From contig JABYQR010000147.1 of assembly GCA_022592445.1 (NCBI GenBank), forward strand, positions 1 through 64,000: a DNA stretch of 64,000 nt, written 5' to 3'. Origin of the DNA: Cytidiella melzeri (Eukaryota; Basidiomycota; Agaricomycetes; Polyporales; Irpicaceae). The notes beneath the pieces were generated by a model. The model saw only the letters and a program-made list of their open reading frames with translations, did not search any database and was not told the DNA's origin. This document shows positions 36,611 through 47,454 of this stretch, one piece after another; the first letter of the stretch is position 1, and each line of letters begins with the position of its first letter. The position numbers were made by a program, and so were the translations under genes.

Positions 36611-39600
36611 ATGCCAAAATCAACTACCTTGCACGCAGCTGATAGCCCCGTCGCTACTATAGGACGCACTGGCACTCGAACAGTAGAGCCCAATCGGCGT
36701 ACCTCGTCCCTTACCCTCCTCGCCATCTTTGTTCTCATTAATGTCTGGTACTACTCAAACCATCTCTCCTCTCCTCTGACCGATCCTCGCTCGTCCAAAA
36801 TCATCATTCCTATACCCCTCCATGCCACAGAGACTTTGGAGAAGTGCAGGCTGTTGCACATCAAACCTGGTGTCCCAGAAGGGTTCTATGAACGCAAGGT
36901 GTCGGATAGGTTCCAAGACGGGACGAAGAAAGTGGTCATAAGGAATGCGACAATCTGGACGGGGAGGGTTCAAGGACTTGAAATTGTCACGGGCGATTTG
37001 GTATTGGACGGAGGAATCATCAGGACGGTGGGCCCTGTTGGGGATGAGGAGTTTGAGGGACGGGCGGATGTAGAGGTTGTCGATGCTCATGGGTAGGTTA
37101 TAATGCCTATGGGCTTGAGGTGCTTTTTAATAACTGTTGGCTCGTTTACAGGGCTTGGGTGACTCCGGGGTGAGCTGCATATTGGCTGTTGTGTGAGATT
37201 TCGTGGCTCATGGCGGCTTACAGCATTGTTGATGTACACTCTCATCTTGGTGTCGGTCCATCACCGGCATTGGCAGGAGCCTCGGATGGGAATTCTCTGA
37301 AAGGGCTTATCTTGCCGTGGATGCGCTCATTGGACGGGTTGAATACCCACGACGACGGTATGTTTCAATTCTGCAGCTGCGTACCTAACCTTAGCCACTG
37401 TTGACTCTCATTTACATCTAGGATACGCATCGTCTGTCGCAGGTGGTCTTACCACCGCTCTTATATTACCTGGTTCTGCTGATGCTATCGGTACGTGGAA
37501 ATCTTCTGGCATTAGCGTCAAGCAATAGTTCTGACATTTGACTATGTTGCCGAATGAAGGTGGCCAAGCATTTGTGGTAAAACTAAGACCTACCGCTGAA
37601 CGTTCCCCGACATCTCTGTTACTTGAGCCGCCGTTCATTCTCAACCGGTCATATGATGGGCAGGTGCCTTTACGTTGGAGGCATATGAAGTGCGTACAAC
37701 AATTGCACTGCTCTTGGACGTATCGACGCGATACCGTATCAATATCTAACGCACGTTCCGTAGACATGCATGCGGTAGGTGCGCCAGGCCTTTGTCAGGC
37801 AACCTGTTCTCACAACCAGCATTTACATCTCCAAGGCGAGAATCCTTGTATGTCTATCCCTAGAATCTTGGTTTGCGCTCTCATCAGCATGTTACACAGC
37901 TTCAGTATATTCAGGGACGCGAATGGACACTGCATGGGCGTTTCGCCAGGCGTGAGCACCTCTGGAAAACTTCATGCAGCCTTTAGATAATCGAACTTAC
38001 TTGTTGTCAGGTACGATACTGCGCGCAAGATCAAGGACTCCCAGGATGAGTACTGCGACAAAGCTATTGCAGGTGATTGGCGTGCCATTGCGGGTAAAGA
38101 GTTTCCGGAGAATCTGCAGTGGGAAGCTCTTGTGGACGTGCTGCGCGGCCGAGTCAAGGTACACGGTCTATTGCCTTAGGTATATCAGTGTGAATTGACG
38201 GAAATGGATCTGTTATGTCAGGTTCAAACACATTGTTACGAAGCAGTCGATCTTGATAACTTCGTTAGACTGACCAACGAGTTTCAATTTCCCGTTGCTG
38301 CATTTCATCATGCTCACGAAGCGTGGCTTGTCCCTGATGTACTGAAGAGAGCATATGGTACGTTGGTTCTGGTTCACTTGCACTGCTAGCTAATAGCTCG
38401 AGATGTAGAGCATCCACCTGCAATTGCTATGTTCGCGGCTTTTGCAAGGTGCGTGAGGTCTCCGTAGTTTTCTAGAGTTTGCACTGACACGCCGATTTCA
38501 AGATATAAGCGGGAAGGTTATCGCCACTCTGAATTTGCCCCTAGAGTCCTCGCGGCTCATGACATTGACGTCGTGATGAAGGTAAGCAAGCAAGTGTTTT
38601 ACAAGTCGCTGGGATATATGATTAGCTGCTTCTCTCCCATAGTCGGATCATCCAGCCATTGTGTCGCGCTATCTCATTCATGAGGCTGCTCAGGCGCATT
38701 ATTGGGGTCTTGATGAGAACATCGCATTGGCATCTGTTACCACCACTGCTGCGAAAGTCCTTGGTTTGGACCATCGGATAGGGTACATAAAGGCTGGTGA
38801 GACATCTTTCTCGGAATTCGGGGTCGGATTTTTGATCTGAGCTCTCCGATAGGATACGATGCTGGTGAGCAAGTCTGCAACTGTCTTGGCCTCACATAAT
38901 CCTGAAGTCTGCTGCTGTAGACGTTGTGATCTGGGATAGCCATCCCTTGGCGCTCGGGGCTACACCCGCTCAAGTTTTTATTGACGGTATTCCTCAATTC
39001 TCTGCGCCCCACACGGTGCTGAAGCCTTCGTCACTCCAACATGCGCCAAATACGCCTGATTTCGACCAAGAGGTTGAAGACGCTGTCAAACACGAAGGCT
39101 TGCCTCCACTGCTCACCCCTCAATCTAGCTCTGAGACAGTCGTGTTCACAAATGTCTCGGCCGTCTTCGCCAAGAATCCCAGCGGCACAATTGTCGAAAC
39201 ACTGCACACGTCGTCCTTGGTATCACCCGCAACGGTTGTGGTACAGAGGGGCAGGGTTGTTTGCGAGCAATCTGGCTCTACCTCTTGTGTCTCGTTCCTT
39301 GCAGGAGATCAACCGCAAACTATTGTTGACCTTAAAGGCGGATCACTCCAACCGGGCTTGGTCACTGCTGGATCGAGTATTGGTCTCGGTTCAATCGCTC
39401 TCGAACCATCCACTATCGATAGCCCGGCATATAATCCTCTTCTAGGACCTCCGCCTGCTATAACGGGAGGTGATGGTTACATGCCGAAAGCTGTGTATGG
39501 ACTGCAGTTCGGTACGCGCGACGCACTGTAAGCACTAATTGGTTTTGTCACGTCAAGTTTCACTGATGAATCATGCATTGCAGTCTCGCATACCGTGCCG

Positions 39601-40640
39601 GCGTCGTGACGGCTATTGTTGCACCATTGCATAGCTCCTTTATCGGTGGACTGAGCACTGCATTTGCTCTTGGGTCCGAGAATAAACTCGAAGAGGGGGC
39701 TGTGGTTCGAGAGGTAGTCGCTATGCATGTGACGTTGGCACATGGTGATGTCCCTAGTGTTAGTACGGAAATCGCTGCTCTGCGTAGGTTGATCCTTCGT
39801 CCACCTAGTGGGGAAGCTGAGTACTGGATACACAAGTTAACCCAGGTACGTCTGTGTCGTGGCTAAACTTTATTCCCAGCCGACTCATCCTTGAGTGTTA
39901 TTTAGGGGGAGATCCCTTTGGTTGTGAGGACCAACAATGCGGATATCATTGCTGTGGTGATCAGACTCAAAGAGAAACTTGAGTCTGAACTCGGACATTC
40001 CATCAAAGTAACCATACTGGGTGGGGCCGAGGCTCACCTGCTGGCTAACGAACTCGCTAAACACGACGTCGGCGTGATTCTGATGCCACCGCGGCCATTT
40101 GTGAGCCTCGATGCGTTCGCACCTCAGTCGACAAGTACTCACTTGGCATCATCCACTTAGCCCTACACGTGGGATCGGCGTAGAATGTGCGTTTTGGCAC
40201 GTCGCGAGTGGCTCTATGATATCCTGACCATTTCACAGCATTGCGGGACCTCCACTCACGAATGATAGCACAATCGCGCATCTTATTCGAGCTGGCGTCG
40301 CAGTGGGGCTTGGACCGCAAGGCACAAATGCTGAACCAATTATTAGTGGCTGGGCTGTACGCAACCTTCGGTTCGACGCGGGCTGGGTGGGTGAATTCTG
40401 TTCCAAAGATCGAGGAGTGTGCCTAAGTACATCCCGCAGGCTTTGCTTGATTCGCCCGACCTCATGACAAGGGGTGATGCCCTTGCGATTGCGTCGTCAA
40501 ATGTGGAGAGGTTGTTGGGGCTGCCTGTGGATCCATACCAGAGCGACCTCGTTGCTACATCAGGCGGCGACTTGCTCAGCTTTGAAGGTAAAGTGGTAGC
40601 TGTTATCTCACCACGCAGAGGCAAGGTGGACTTTTTTTGA
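36611..40640 (+). CDS. Membrane-anchored two-half amidohydrolase, paralog AH3
   Basis: This is the third paralog, with the most introns (about 20). An anchor (LLAIFVLINVWYYSNHL) follows a basic N-terminus. The active half has NATIWTGRVQG, IVDVHSHLGVG, VQTHCYEAVDLDNFV, FHHAHEAW, SDHPAIVSRY and GYDADVVIWDSHPLALGA. The second half reads QPGLVTAGSSIGL, LVVRTNNADII, GGAEAHLLANE and DLVATSGGDLL, and ends at TGA 40638-40640. Very small exons are 37152-37169 (18 bases), 37764-37774 (11), 37836-37847 (12), 38853-38864 (12) and 40161-40186 (26). The last lies between introns 40101-40160 and 40187-40238 and rescues an apparent stop, giving RPFPYTWDRRRI like the other paralogs. Confidence 0.83.
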
Positions 40641-40704
40641 GTGAATGTGACCCTTTGAAAGCAAACTTGTGGATGAAGAGCGTTGGAATGAAGAGAATCT
40701 GGGA

Positions 40705-41532
40705 CTACGGTGCACTGGGATTTTTTAACCGTACGAGATTGAACTTATCAACGACAAGCTGTACTATGTCTCTCCATTCAGCCATAGCCCCAATACCTAT
40801 GGCATAGAACTCAATACATGACTTGTTACCGAAAGCTTTGACATACCGATGTCTCCACACGCAAGAGCCTTGCCTATCGGTCCTACCACAGTATAGCCGA
40901 TGACCTCCTTCACTACGCGAAGATGCTCGTTCGTCAATGGATGTTCATACATCAGCGTATTCATTGCAGGGAAAAGGTAGGTTGGGGTTGTCGGTGCCAG
41001 CGCTCGGAGCAGGGAGGTCTGTGTCGCAGCCTAAGCCACAAGAAGACTAGAGGAGAGAAAGATCTCTTACCGCTAGGTTGTCACAAGATCCATGGGCTAT
41101 CTTTGAGAGAGTGTTTGCCGAACAGGGGGCGACTAGGACTATGTCCGCCCAACGCCTGAGCTCTATGTGTAAAATTGGGTCACCAATCGTGTATGTAGGC
41201 TGCCGATTATTTTTCCTCAGAAGAACAGCGGATCAACCTGACAAGGAGAATACACACTAGCCATTCGTCTTTGTCTTGCCACACCCGTGCTCCCGCGTTT
41301 TCTATGTCCGCCACGTTGAAGAATGTGAGGGAGGCCCGAGTTGCCACGACTTGTAGCTTTACTCTGTCATACTACATGGCATTGAAGTAGTTGCGGTATG
41401 AATGAGACGACGACGAACCGACAAGAGCTCAGAGACGATGAGTGGTGCTTTGACGGATGCGACGCTGCCTGAGAGTATGAGGACGACATGCGCGTAGCCT
41501 TCTGTCCGTTCGTTCTCAGAGACGAAGGTCAT
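40705..41532 (-). CDS. Phosphopantothenoylcysteine decarboxylase (HAL3/SIS2 family flavoprotein)
   Basis: The FMN enzyme decarboxylates 4'-phospho-N-pantothenoylcysteine in coenzyme A synthesis; fungal relatives (Sis2/Vhs3) also regulate protein phosphatase Ppz1. The start MTFVSENERTEGYAHVVLIL leads to SGSVASVKAPLIVSELLS. Next come VVATRASLTFFNVADIE, then ILHIELRRWADIVLVAPCSA with the conserved His. NTLSKIAHGSCDNLA, PAMNTLMYEHP (PxMNxxM motif) and GKALACGDIG, with the clamp Cys, follow. It ends KNPSAP at TAG 40707-40705. Four short introns are present. The length, about 215 residues, fits a monofunctional decarboxylase without the acidic Hal3 extensions. It is convergent with AH3, only 64 bases apart. 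Confidence 0.9.
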
Positions 41533-42547
41533 CGTGGTCGACGGCGGAGCGACACGCGTCTATCTAACCAGGCACGTCAAACGGTGCGGCCTCCTATTTG
41601 GGACTTTGTGGTACGTTCGTCGTACTACTGTCTACTACCTCACATCCATGCTCTACTTACTTTCCGCAAGAACGAGCATGAATCCGACCAGCACAGGCAG
41701 TTGAAAAGTATGGTAGTGACGGCGGCCGCAATCGCTGAGGCAAAGACGTCGACAGCGACCTAGTATCTCTCCCGGTAACTGTAAGCTGATGGTATCGTTC
41801 GTGCTGTACCCAATGTACCTGAAACATGATAGAATCCTAACAGCACTCACTATATCACCAATAATCAAGCCCACGAAATCGGCTTGATACTCTACAGTAC
41901 TAGCACATCACAAGTATACTGCCACTGATGCGTTTTTGACTCCGTAGAGCAAGCTGGATGTACTGTACCAGCAGAGCCACAGCTCGGAGTGCTATTGGCT
42001 CTGCCAAGGACCACGGTGAGCTTTGTGGCGCTACACATGTGTTTGGATTTTGGTCTGAATCTTGAGCTTGGCTCGAGCTGATCGGCGCTACTAGTACTAT
42101 TAGATACCGAAGACGTTCAACAGTTTCAAGGTTGGAATAACCTCGCTGCCTCCTAAGCACAAAGCTAGTGGTCAATTACTCCGAGATTTCAGTGCCCTAC
42201 GCCTTGCGAACTTTAGGGCACCGACGCGGCTAAGGAGATTTACTATCGCCAGGTGAGCTGTCACTCGGGCTTCAGCAGCTCAAGTCGACTGATGCTTCAA
42301 TATCAGTAGTGTGCTAACTACTGGTACAGTACTGAGGGCTGATGTAATATTTGGCCTGATGGTCGCCCTGATCGTCCATCGGCGGGCAGATAGTACGCCA
42401 GTCCAAATACAGACCCATGTTTCACTTTCATATATGTTATATATACCTAACAGCTGGACATCTACATCCTCGTCCCAACGTCGATACGCTCCCCCTCAAA
42501 CCAAGTCCTCCGGCTCTGCCTCGATCTGCGAGATACTAACCGGGAAT
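41533..42547. other. Intergenic, divergent upstream regions
   Basis: About 1 kb lies between the PPC decarboxylase start and the proposed DUF6533 gene start. I see no confident gene. Part of the right end may be a 5' exon of the DUF6533 gene, because an open frame extends from 42311. Confidence 0.45.
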
Positions 42548-44228
42548 ATGGATGCCGACGACTATCACATCTTGTCAGTACGCTCCCCCATCCAGTTCAT
42601 CTCGTTACTCATAGCCATCCCTAGCATGGTTAACGCCTACTTGCAACAATCTGCATGTGGTATGGCACCACTACCAGTCATTGTCTATGCCTTAACCGAT
42701 GATGGGATTTTGCTCTACCCAGTGCTCTTCATCTTTGACTATTGCGTCACATCTATCCAGGAAATCAATTTCATCTGGTGCCGTAAATGGACCATGGCGA
42801 CGTGGCTGTTCCTCGCCAGTCGCTATGTTGCGCTTCTTGCATCGATTCTCCATGTCGCAGAGAACGGCGTTATCAGCACTTCCGTATGTGTTTCCAGCTC
42901 TTTGACACTTAGGGGTTATCTGATCTCTTTTTCTGCAGAGGTATGGACATCATATGCCTCTGCACAAACGCAGGTAATGACAGCTAACGTATGTTACGTC
43001 GACCCACAGCTGTCGAGGTACAACCATTCTGGCACAAACGCTATCAGTCGCAAAGTTCTTGTGCTTCGCACGTGAGCACTTGTCTCTTTGGGCAACGACG
43101 GACTGATAGTTATGTCTAATCCACATATTCTCAGTGTTCTCAGCTTTGAGGGTTTATGCGCTCCTCGACGGCCATCTGATAATCACCGGTGTCGTTTTTG
43201 CGTTGACTCTCGTGCCATTCGCGACAAATATTGTGAGATCCCTCCATCGTGTCCCAACGGCCTTTCATAACCATTTTGCAGTATGGTTTCAGCCAAACCG
43301 TTACCGTCACATTTCCTGAGTTCAAGACCGGAATTGAAGATTGTTCAGCGTTTGGAGGGGTATCCAAATCAGTAGGACTAGGGTACGCGATACTGCACGA
43401 CTTTCTTCAAATAAAGCTGACATCTATCATAGGAGTACGTTATCCTCCATTCCCATCATACATCTTTGCTGAGTGATGCCGGCGAAACAACAGTGTCGTT
43501 GGCTACGCGCGTTGCGGTGATACTCGCTGATCTCATCGTGATATTCGTTACGTGGTCCAAGACAATGCAGGCGTATCGAATTGCTCGAACACACAGTTTC
43601 AAGGCACCTCTTGTCACGATGCTCTTCCGCGACGGTGAGCTTACTTGAGCAATTTTGGATGATATCGCCCAGTACTAACTACTGGTCACGCAGGCACGCT
43701 CTATTTCACGTGAGTATGCGTTTATACTCTGATTGCGTGGGCCATAACACAAGTCGAGTCGCCAGTGTCTTGTTCCTGTTGAACGTCATTGTTCTGCTCC
43801 ACAACAACATCGTGAGTGCTCGTCGCTTGTCTTCAGCTATCCGTCAACCCGACGCTGATACTTTCTCAGACATCATGGAAAACGTACGACTTCGCGTCCC
43901 CTTTCTTGGAATGGTCAGTGGCTGAATTTGATTCGCGGCCGCACTTGTTTCGCTGATTCGGGGTCACGCACAGCTTCACATCCATCATCATCTGCCGCTT
44001 CATACTCGACCTACGCCAACTTGGTAGCCAGGAAGAGTACGAGACTCCAGCAGGCGGCTCTATTATATGGTTTGTTGCTGATATGGGACGGAGTATGCAC
44101 GTGAGCGGGTGGGATACAGAAAGAGACGACAGCCGCAACGCAACACGTGAGTCTCTAGAGTTAATGAAGGTGTACGGTATGAAGGTTAGAGAGCACCCGG
44201 TGAGTGACGAGCCCGCCGCTGAGGCTTG
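42548..44228 (+). CDS. DUF6533-domain multi-pass membrane protein
   Basis: This is a member of a large agaricomycete family of seven-helix-like membrane proteins of unknown function. The DUF6533 signature is FIFDYCVTSIQEINFIWCRKW followed within a few residues by LFLASRYVALLASIL. Further hydrophobic segments are VFALTLVPFATNI, RVAVILADLIVIFVTW and VLFLLNVIVLLHN. A YGF...FPEF...CSAF loop lies between helices. The C-terminal tail has the family's 'SIIICRFILDLRQLG' and ends EPAAEA at TGA 44226-44228. At least eight introns are needed. The start at MDADDYHIL is the usual family opening, but the splicing of the first 150 bases was not resolved. Confidence 0.75.
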
Positions 44229-45049
44229 ACAATTTTTAATCTTCGTTTTATTCCCTCAAGGTGAAAGCTTTGCCGGCTATCCCGAACGAGTCTAAACCTT
44301 CCTCCCAATTTCAGTAGGTAGCCTGATGTAAACTGTCCTCGTCTGTAGATGTCCGAATTCGTGTTCGTTTGTACCAGTACATGTACATTTGTGATGATAA
44401 ATTAATCGAACCCTCAGCTCCGTTTGGAGCGCGCAGGATTGTAAAACTGTGCCGAGTCCGACCTGAACATAACTTGGCAGTGAATAAGTAGATAACGAGT
44501 GCTTGACATATATCGTACCCGTTCAACGTCAACGTTCAGACACAAGTACCACGCTCGCATGCTTTCCATGATCCAGTCGGCAAGCTCTTTCAGCCTCCAC
44601 TTTGGTTTCATGAATACCTATGTTTCCTAGTAATAACCCTAAACACTACAATACAGGATTTTGCGTTATGCATATAATTTAGTCACGACAAAAGGTCGCG
44701 ATTTACGCCAAGGCTTCTAAGAAATGCTTCTAGTAACAATGAACGAGCGTGCTATAGGTCCGTGTTCAATGAGGGTGGTGATGTAGCTTCAGCAAGAACG
44801 AAAAGACGTCGATGTAAGATACGTAGTTGGTCCGCGAGATGTACTATGAAATGCAGAGATGGTGGACTGTGCTAGGTATAATTAATGGAGTTGCAAAGGA
44901 AGTAGTGTGTATATGAGTGTGATAGCAAATGCAACAAGCGTCCGAGACCAGACAAAGAATTAGTTCCGGAGTATCAGTTTCTAGGGATATAAGGCAGATA
45001 TGTTGACCAACAGAGGCCCTAAACGCGGAGGCAAGACTTCCGATGGGTT
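44229..45049. other. Convergent intergenic region
   Basis: This is the 821-base space between the stops of the DUF6533 gene and the FLC-like gene. Nothing recognisable was found; it is presumably 3' UTRs. Confidence 0.55.
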
Positions 45050-47454
45050 TCAATTCACAATACGGTCCGCAGGGTGCTCATACGCTGACGATGATCGACG
45101 CCAACTTTCTCGCGGAGTCGCATACTCGGAATCTGTCGTCCCAGGAGTGATGGGCCATCTTGGTGACAGCCCACCCGAGTAATGTGACGCTGCAGACGCT
45201 GATGGCGGCCTCGAATGCTGGAATGACCAGCGGTGTGGTAGTTGTTCGCCAAGCGTGGACGTGGTGGTTGCGGTAGTGGGTGTGTAAATGGTTGGTGGCT
45301 CGCTAAATCGACTTAGTGTTGTTGTAGGTGACATTGACGAGGGGGTGGAAGGTGTATGCGACGGCTCCGGGTTGTGTGGTCGTCTGAATACTGTGGAAGA
45401 AGCCGGTGTGGCACTATCCGTCTGTGATGACTTTTCACTCGGGCCGGTCTTGCCTTCCTCAAGAGACTGGTGACTAGAGAGTGCGGTGGCGTCAGTCGGA
45501 ACGTTCTTGTTCCTCTTCCATGGCAGCAGACGCAGGAGACCGATGTTCACGAGCGTATTGAAAAACATGATCACTACTGCCACCGAATAGATGACCGCAA
45601 TGACAATTCCGATTGCCACCCGTGGTATGGGCTGCAGGTTGACCGACTCGGAGAAAGCGATCATCAGGCCGGTGCCTGTCACACGGAAAATGGATAGGAA
45701 GGTGGAAAGCACATCGGCGCCGCGTGTGCGGAAAGGTCGAAGGGTGAGTAGGATAGCTAACAGCAAGACCTCGACGACGAGAATCACGATAGTCTGGACC
45801 ATTCCGTGCGCCTGGCCAAACGCAATGACGAGTGACTTGACGAGGATGGCGATGAAGATGGCAAGAATGTAGTAGTAGCGCTGACTCCGGAGAGATGCAG
45901 TCAACGGCATGAGTGTTGTAGCTTCGGAGGTGTCGACATCTTTGATCCATCGAGAAAAAAGACTCGGACGAAGGATGAAGGCAATTGGTGGAATGATGCA
46001 GAGGAGGACTGCGAGGAGCAAGATCACGGACAGGAGAACCGCTGCCCAGGAATCGTGGAGTGTCCACTGATAGAACGCGAAAATAAATACGGGGACAACG
46101 CAGATAAGGGCAACGCGTAGACCCCAGGCACGAGCGAAATCAGGATATGCTATCCGTGCCGCCTCGAAGGTTGCCTGCTGCCGTTTTCCCCATGATTTGC
46201 GCGCAAGCGCCACGGTGATTAGGTATCCCAGCCCTAAAATACCCATTGCGATAGCGATGAAGATGAGGGAAATAAAGAAGATGGTCATGAATGCATTGGC
46301 AGTTGCGATCCCTATGAAGTTGGTGTATATCGGAATACCGGCCTGCAAGATGTTCGACGACTCCTGGGTGACGGTAGCCACATTCCCGCCCACCAACACA
46401 TTCGCGTTCTCAATCGCGTCAAGTCCAGTGCCAGAGCTTTTGGCGAAGAAAACAGGAGCAAGCAGCTTGTTTATCAGCGTTATAGTGTTGTAGGGGCTCA
46501 GCTTCCGATTGACCAGCGAGACGGCGCTACCAGAATCAACACCCATCACATCGCCGCCTGTGTGACTTCTCATACGGTTAATCGTATTCTGAATTGAAGA
46601 GGTCGGAGACATTGAGAACAAGCCGAGCGACCAAGCAAAATTGAGCGCAAATGAGCGAAATACGATTGGGTAGTTCAGCGCCAGGAGACTCGACGCCGCG
46701 ATGGATTGGAAGAGGTATATCAGATCGAGGAGTCGTACGGCGGGGAGCGATTCGGGTTGGACGTATGACCAGCCTACTGCAGAGATGAGTGCAAGTAGAG
46801 CGATTCCCCCCGTAGTCCATTCAACTGCCGTCTGGTGTGTTGACCATCCGTTCGAGACAGTAGCTTGAATGCAAGCGCGCGTCTTGCCAGTGCCGACTTC
46901 CGTTAAAGTCAGTTGAACGAATGCCTCAAGATCTGGGATCTTGTATGCGATGCCTGGGAGCGCAGAGGCAACGTTGATTGAGTCAGGAAGAGTGACGGAA
47001 TCTGCACCAGTGAAGTTATAAGTTGGTAGGGGACATAGGGCTCCATGTAGAAGGGTGCAGAGATCGAGGGAGATATTGATTGGGCGCATGCCGTAGACGT
47101 TTACGAAAAGGTTTGCGGAAACGGAAACATTGGGTAGCTAAGGACAGCGGTCAATAATAAGCCCAGTATCGCGAGCAGAATGTCACGCACCACGCTTGCG
47201 GCAGATATATTGAATACCACTGATCTGTTGTACTCAAAGTACGCGACATCGAACTGCTGGATGAGAATGCTTTCCGGTGGAGCACAGTAGGATACAGAAG
47301 AAGTGACTGCGCGTGATGTTCAAGATACGGAGATGGGGAAACGAGGCGAAGACTCACATAATGTGTTGAGATGCGCGTCGGCGACATGAGATAGAGCCAA
47401 AAGAGATGCAATAAAGAGTCGCGACCGGGCGACTGAGAAGAACATGAAGGGCAT
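45050..47454 (-). CDS. FLC/TRP-like membrane protein with ML-like lumenal domain
   Basis: Fungal Flc/Pkd2-type proteins are implicated in FAD transport into the ER and in calcium flux and wall maintenance. The start MPFMFFSVARSRLFIASLLA continues LSHVADA, a clear signal peptide. The ML-like domain reads SYCAPPESILIQQFDVAYFE and NLFVNVYGM, followed by two disulfide-candidate cysteines (LCTLLHGALCPLP). From about residue 200 at least eight hydrophobic helices are visible, including MTIFFISLIFIAIAMGILGL and VALICVVPVFIFAFY. The cytosolic tail of about 140 residues is Ser/Thr/Pro-rich. Two introns lie near the 5' end, in 47090-47360; the rest is one large exon (45050-47089 and slightly upstream). 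Confidence 0.9.

Noticed and set aside
40080..40240. Premature stop in AH3 near 40158
   Set aside because: Two introns (40101-40160 and 40187-40238) around a 26-base exon give RPFPYTWDRRRI, matching AH1 and AH2.
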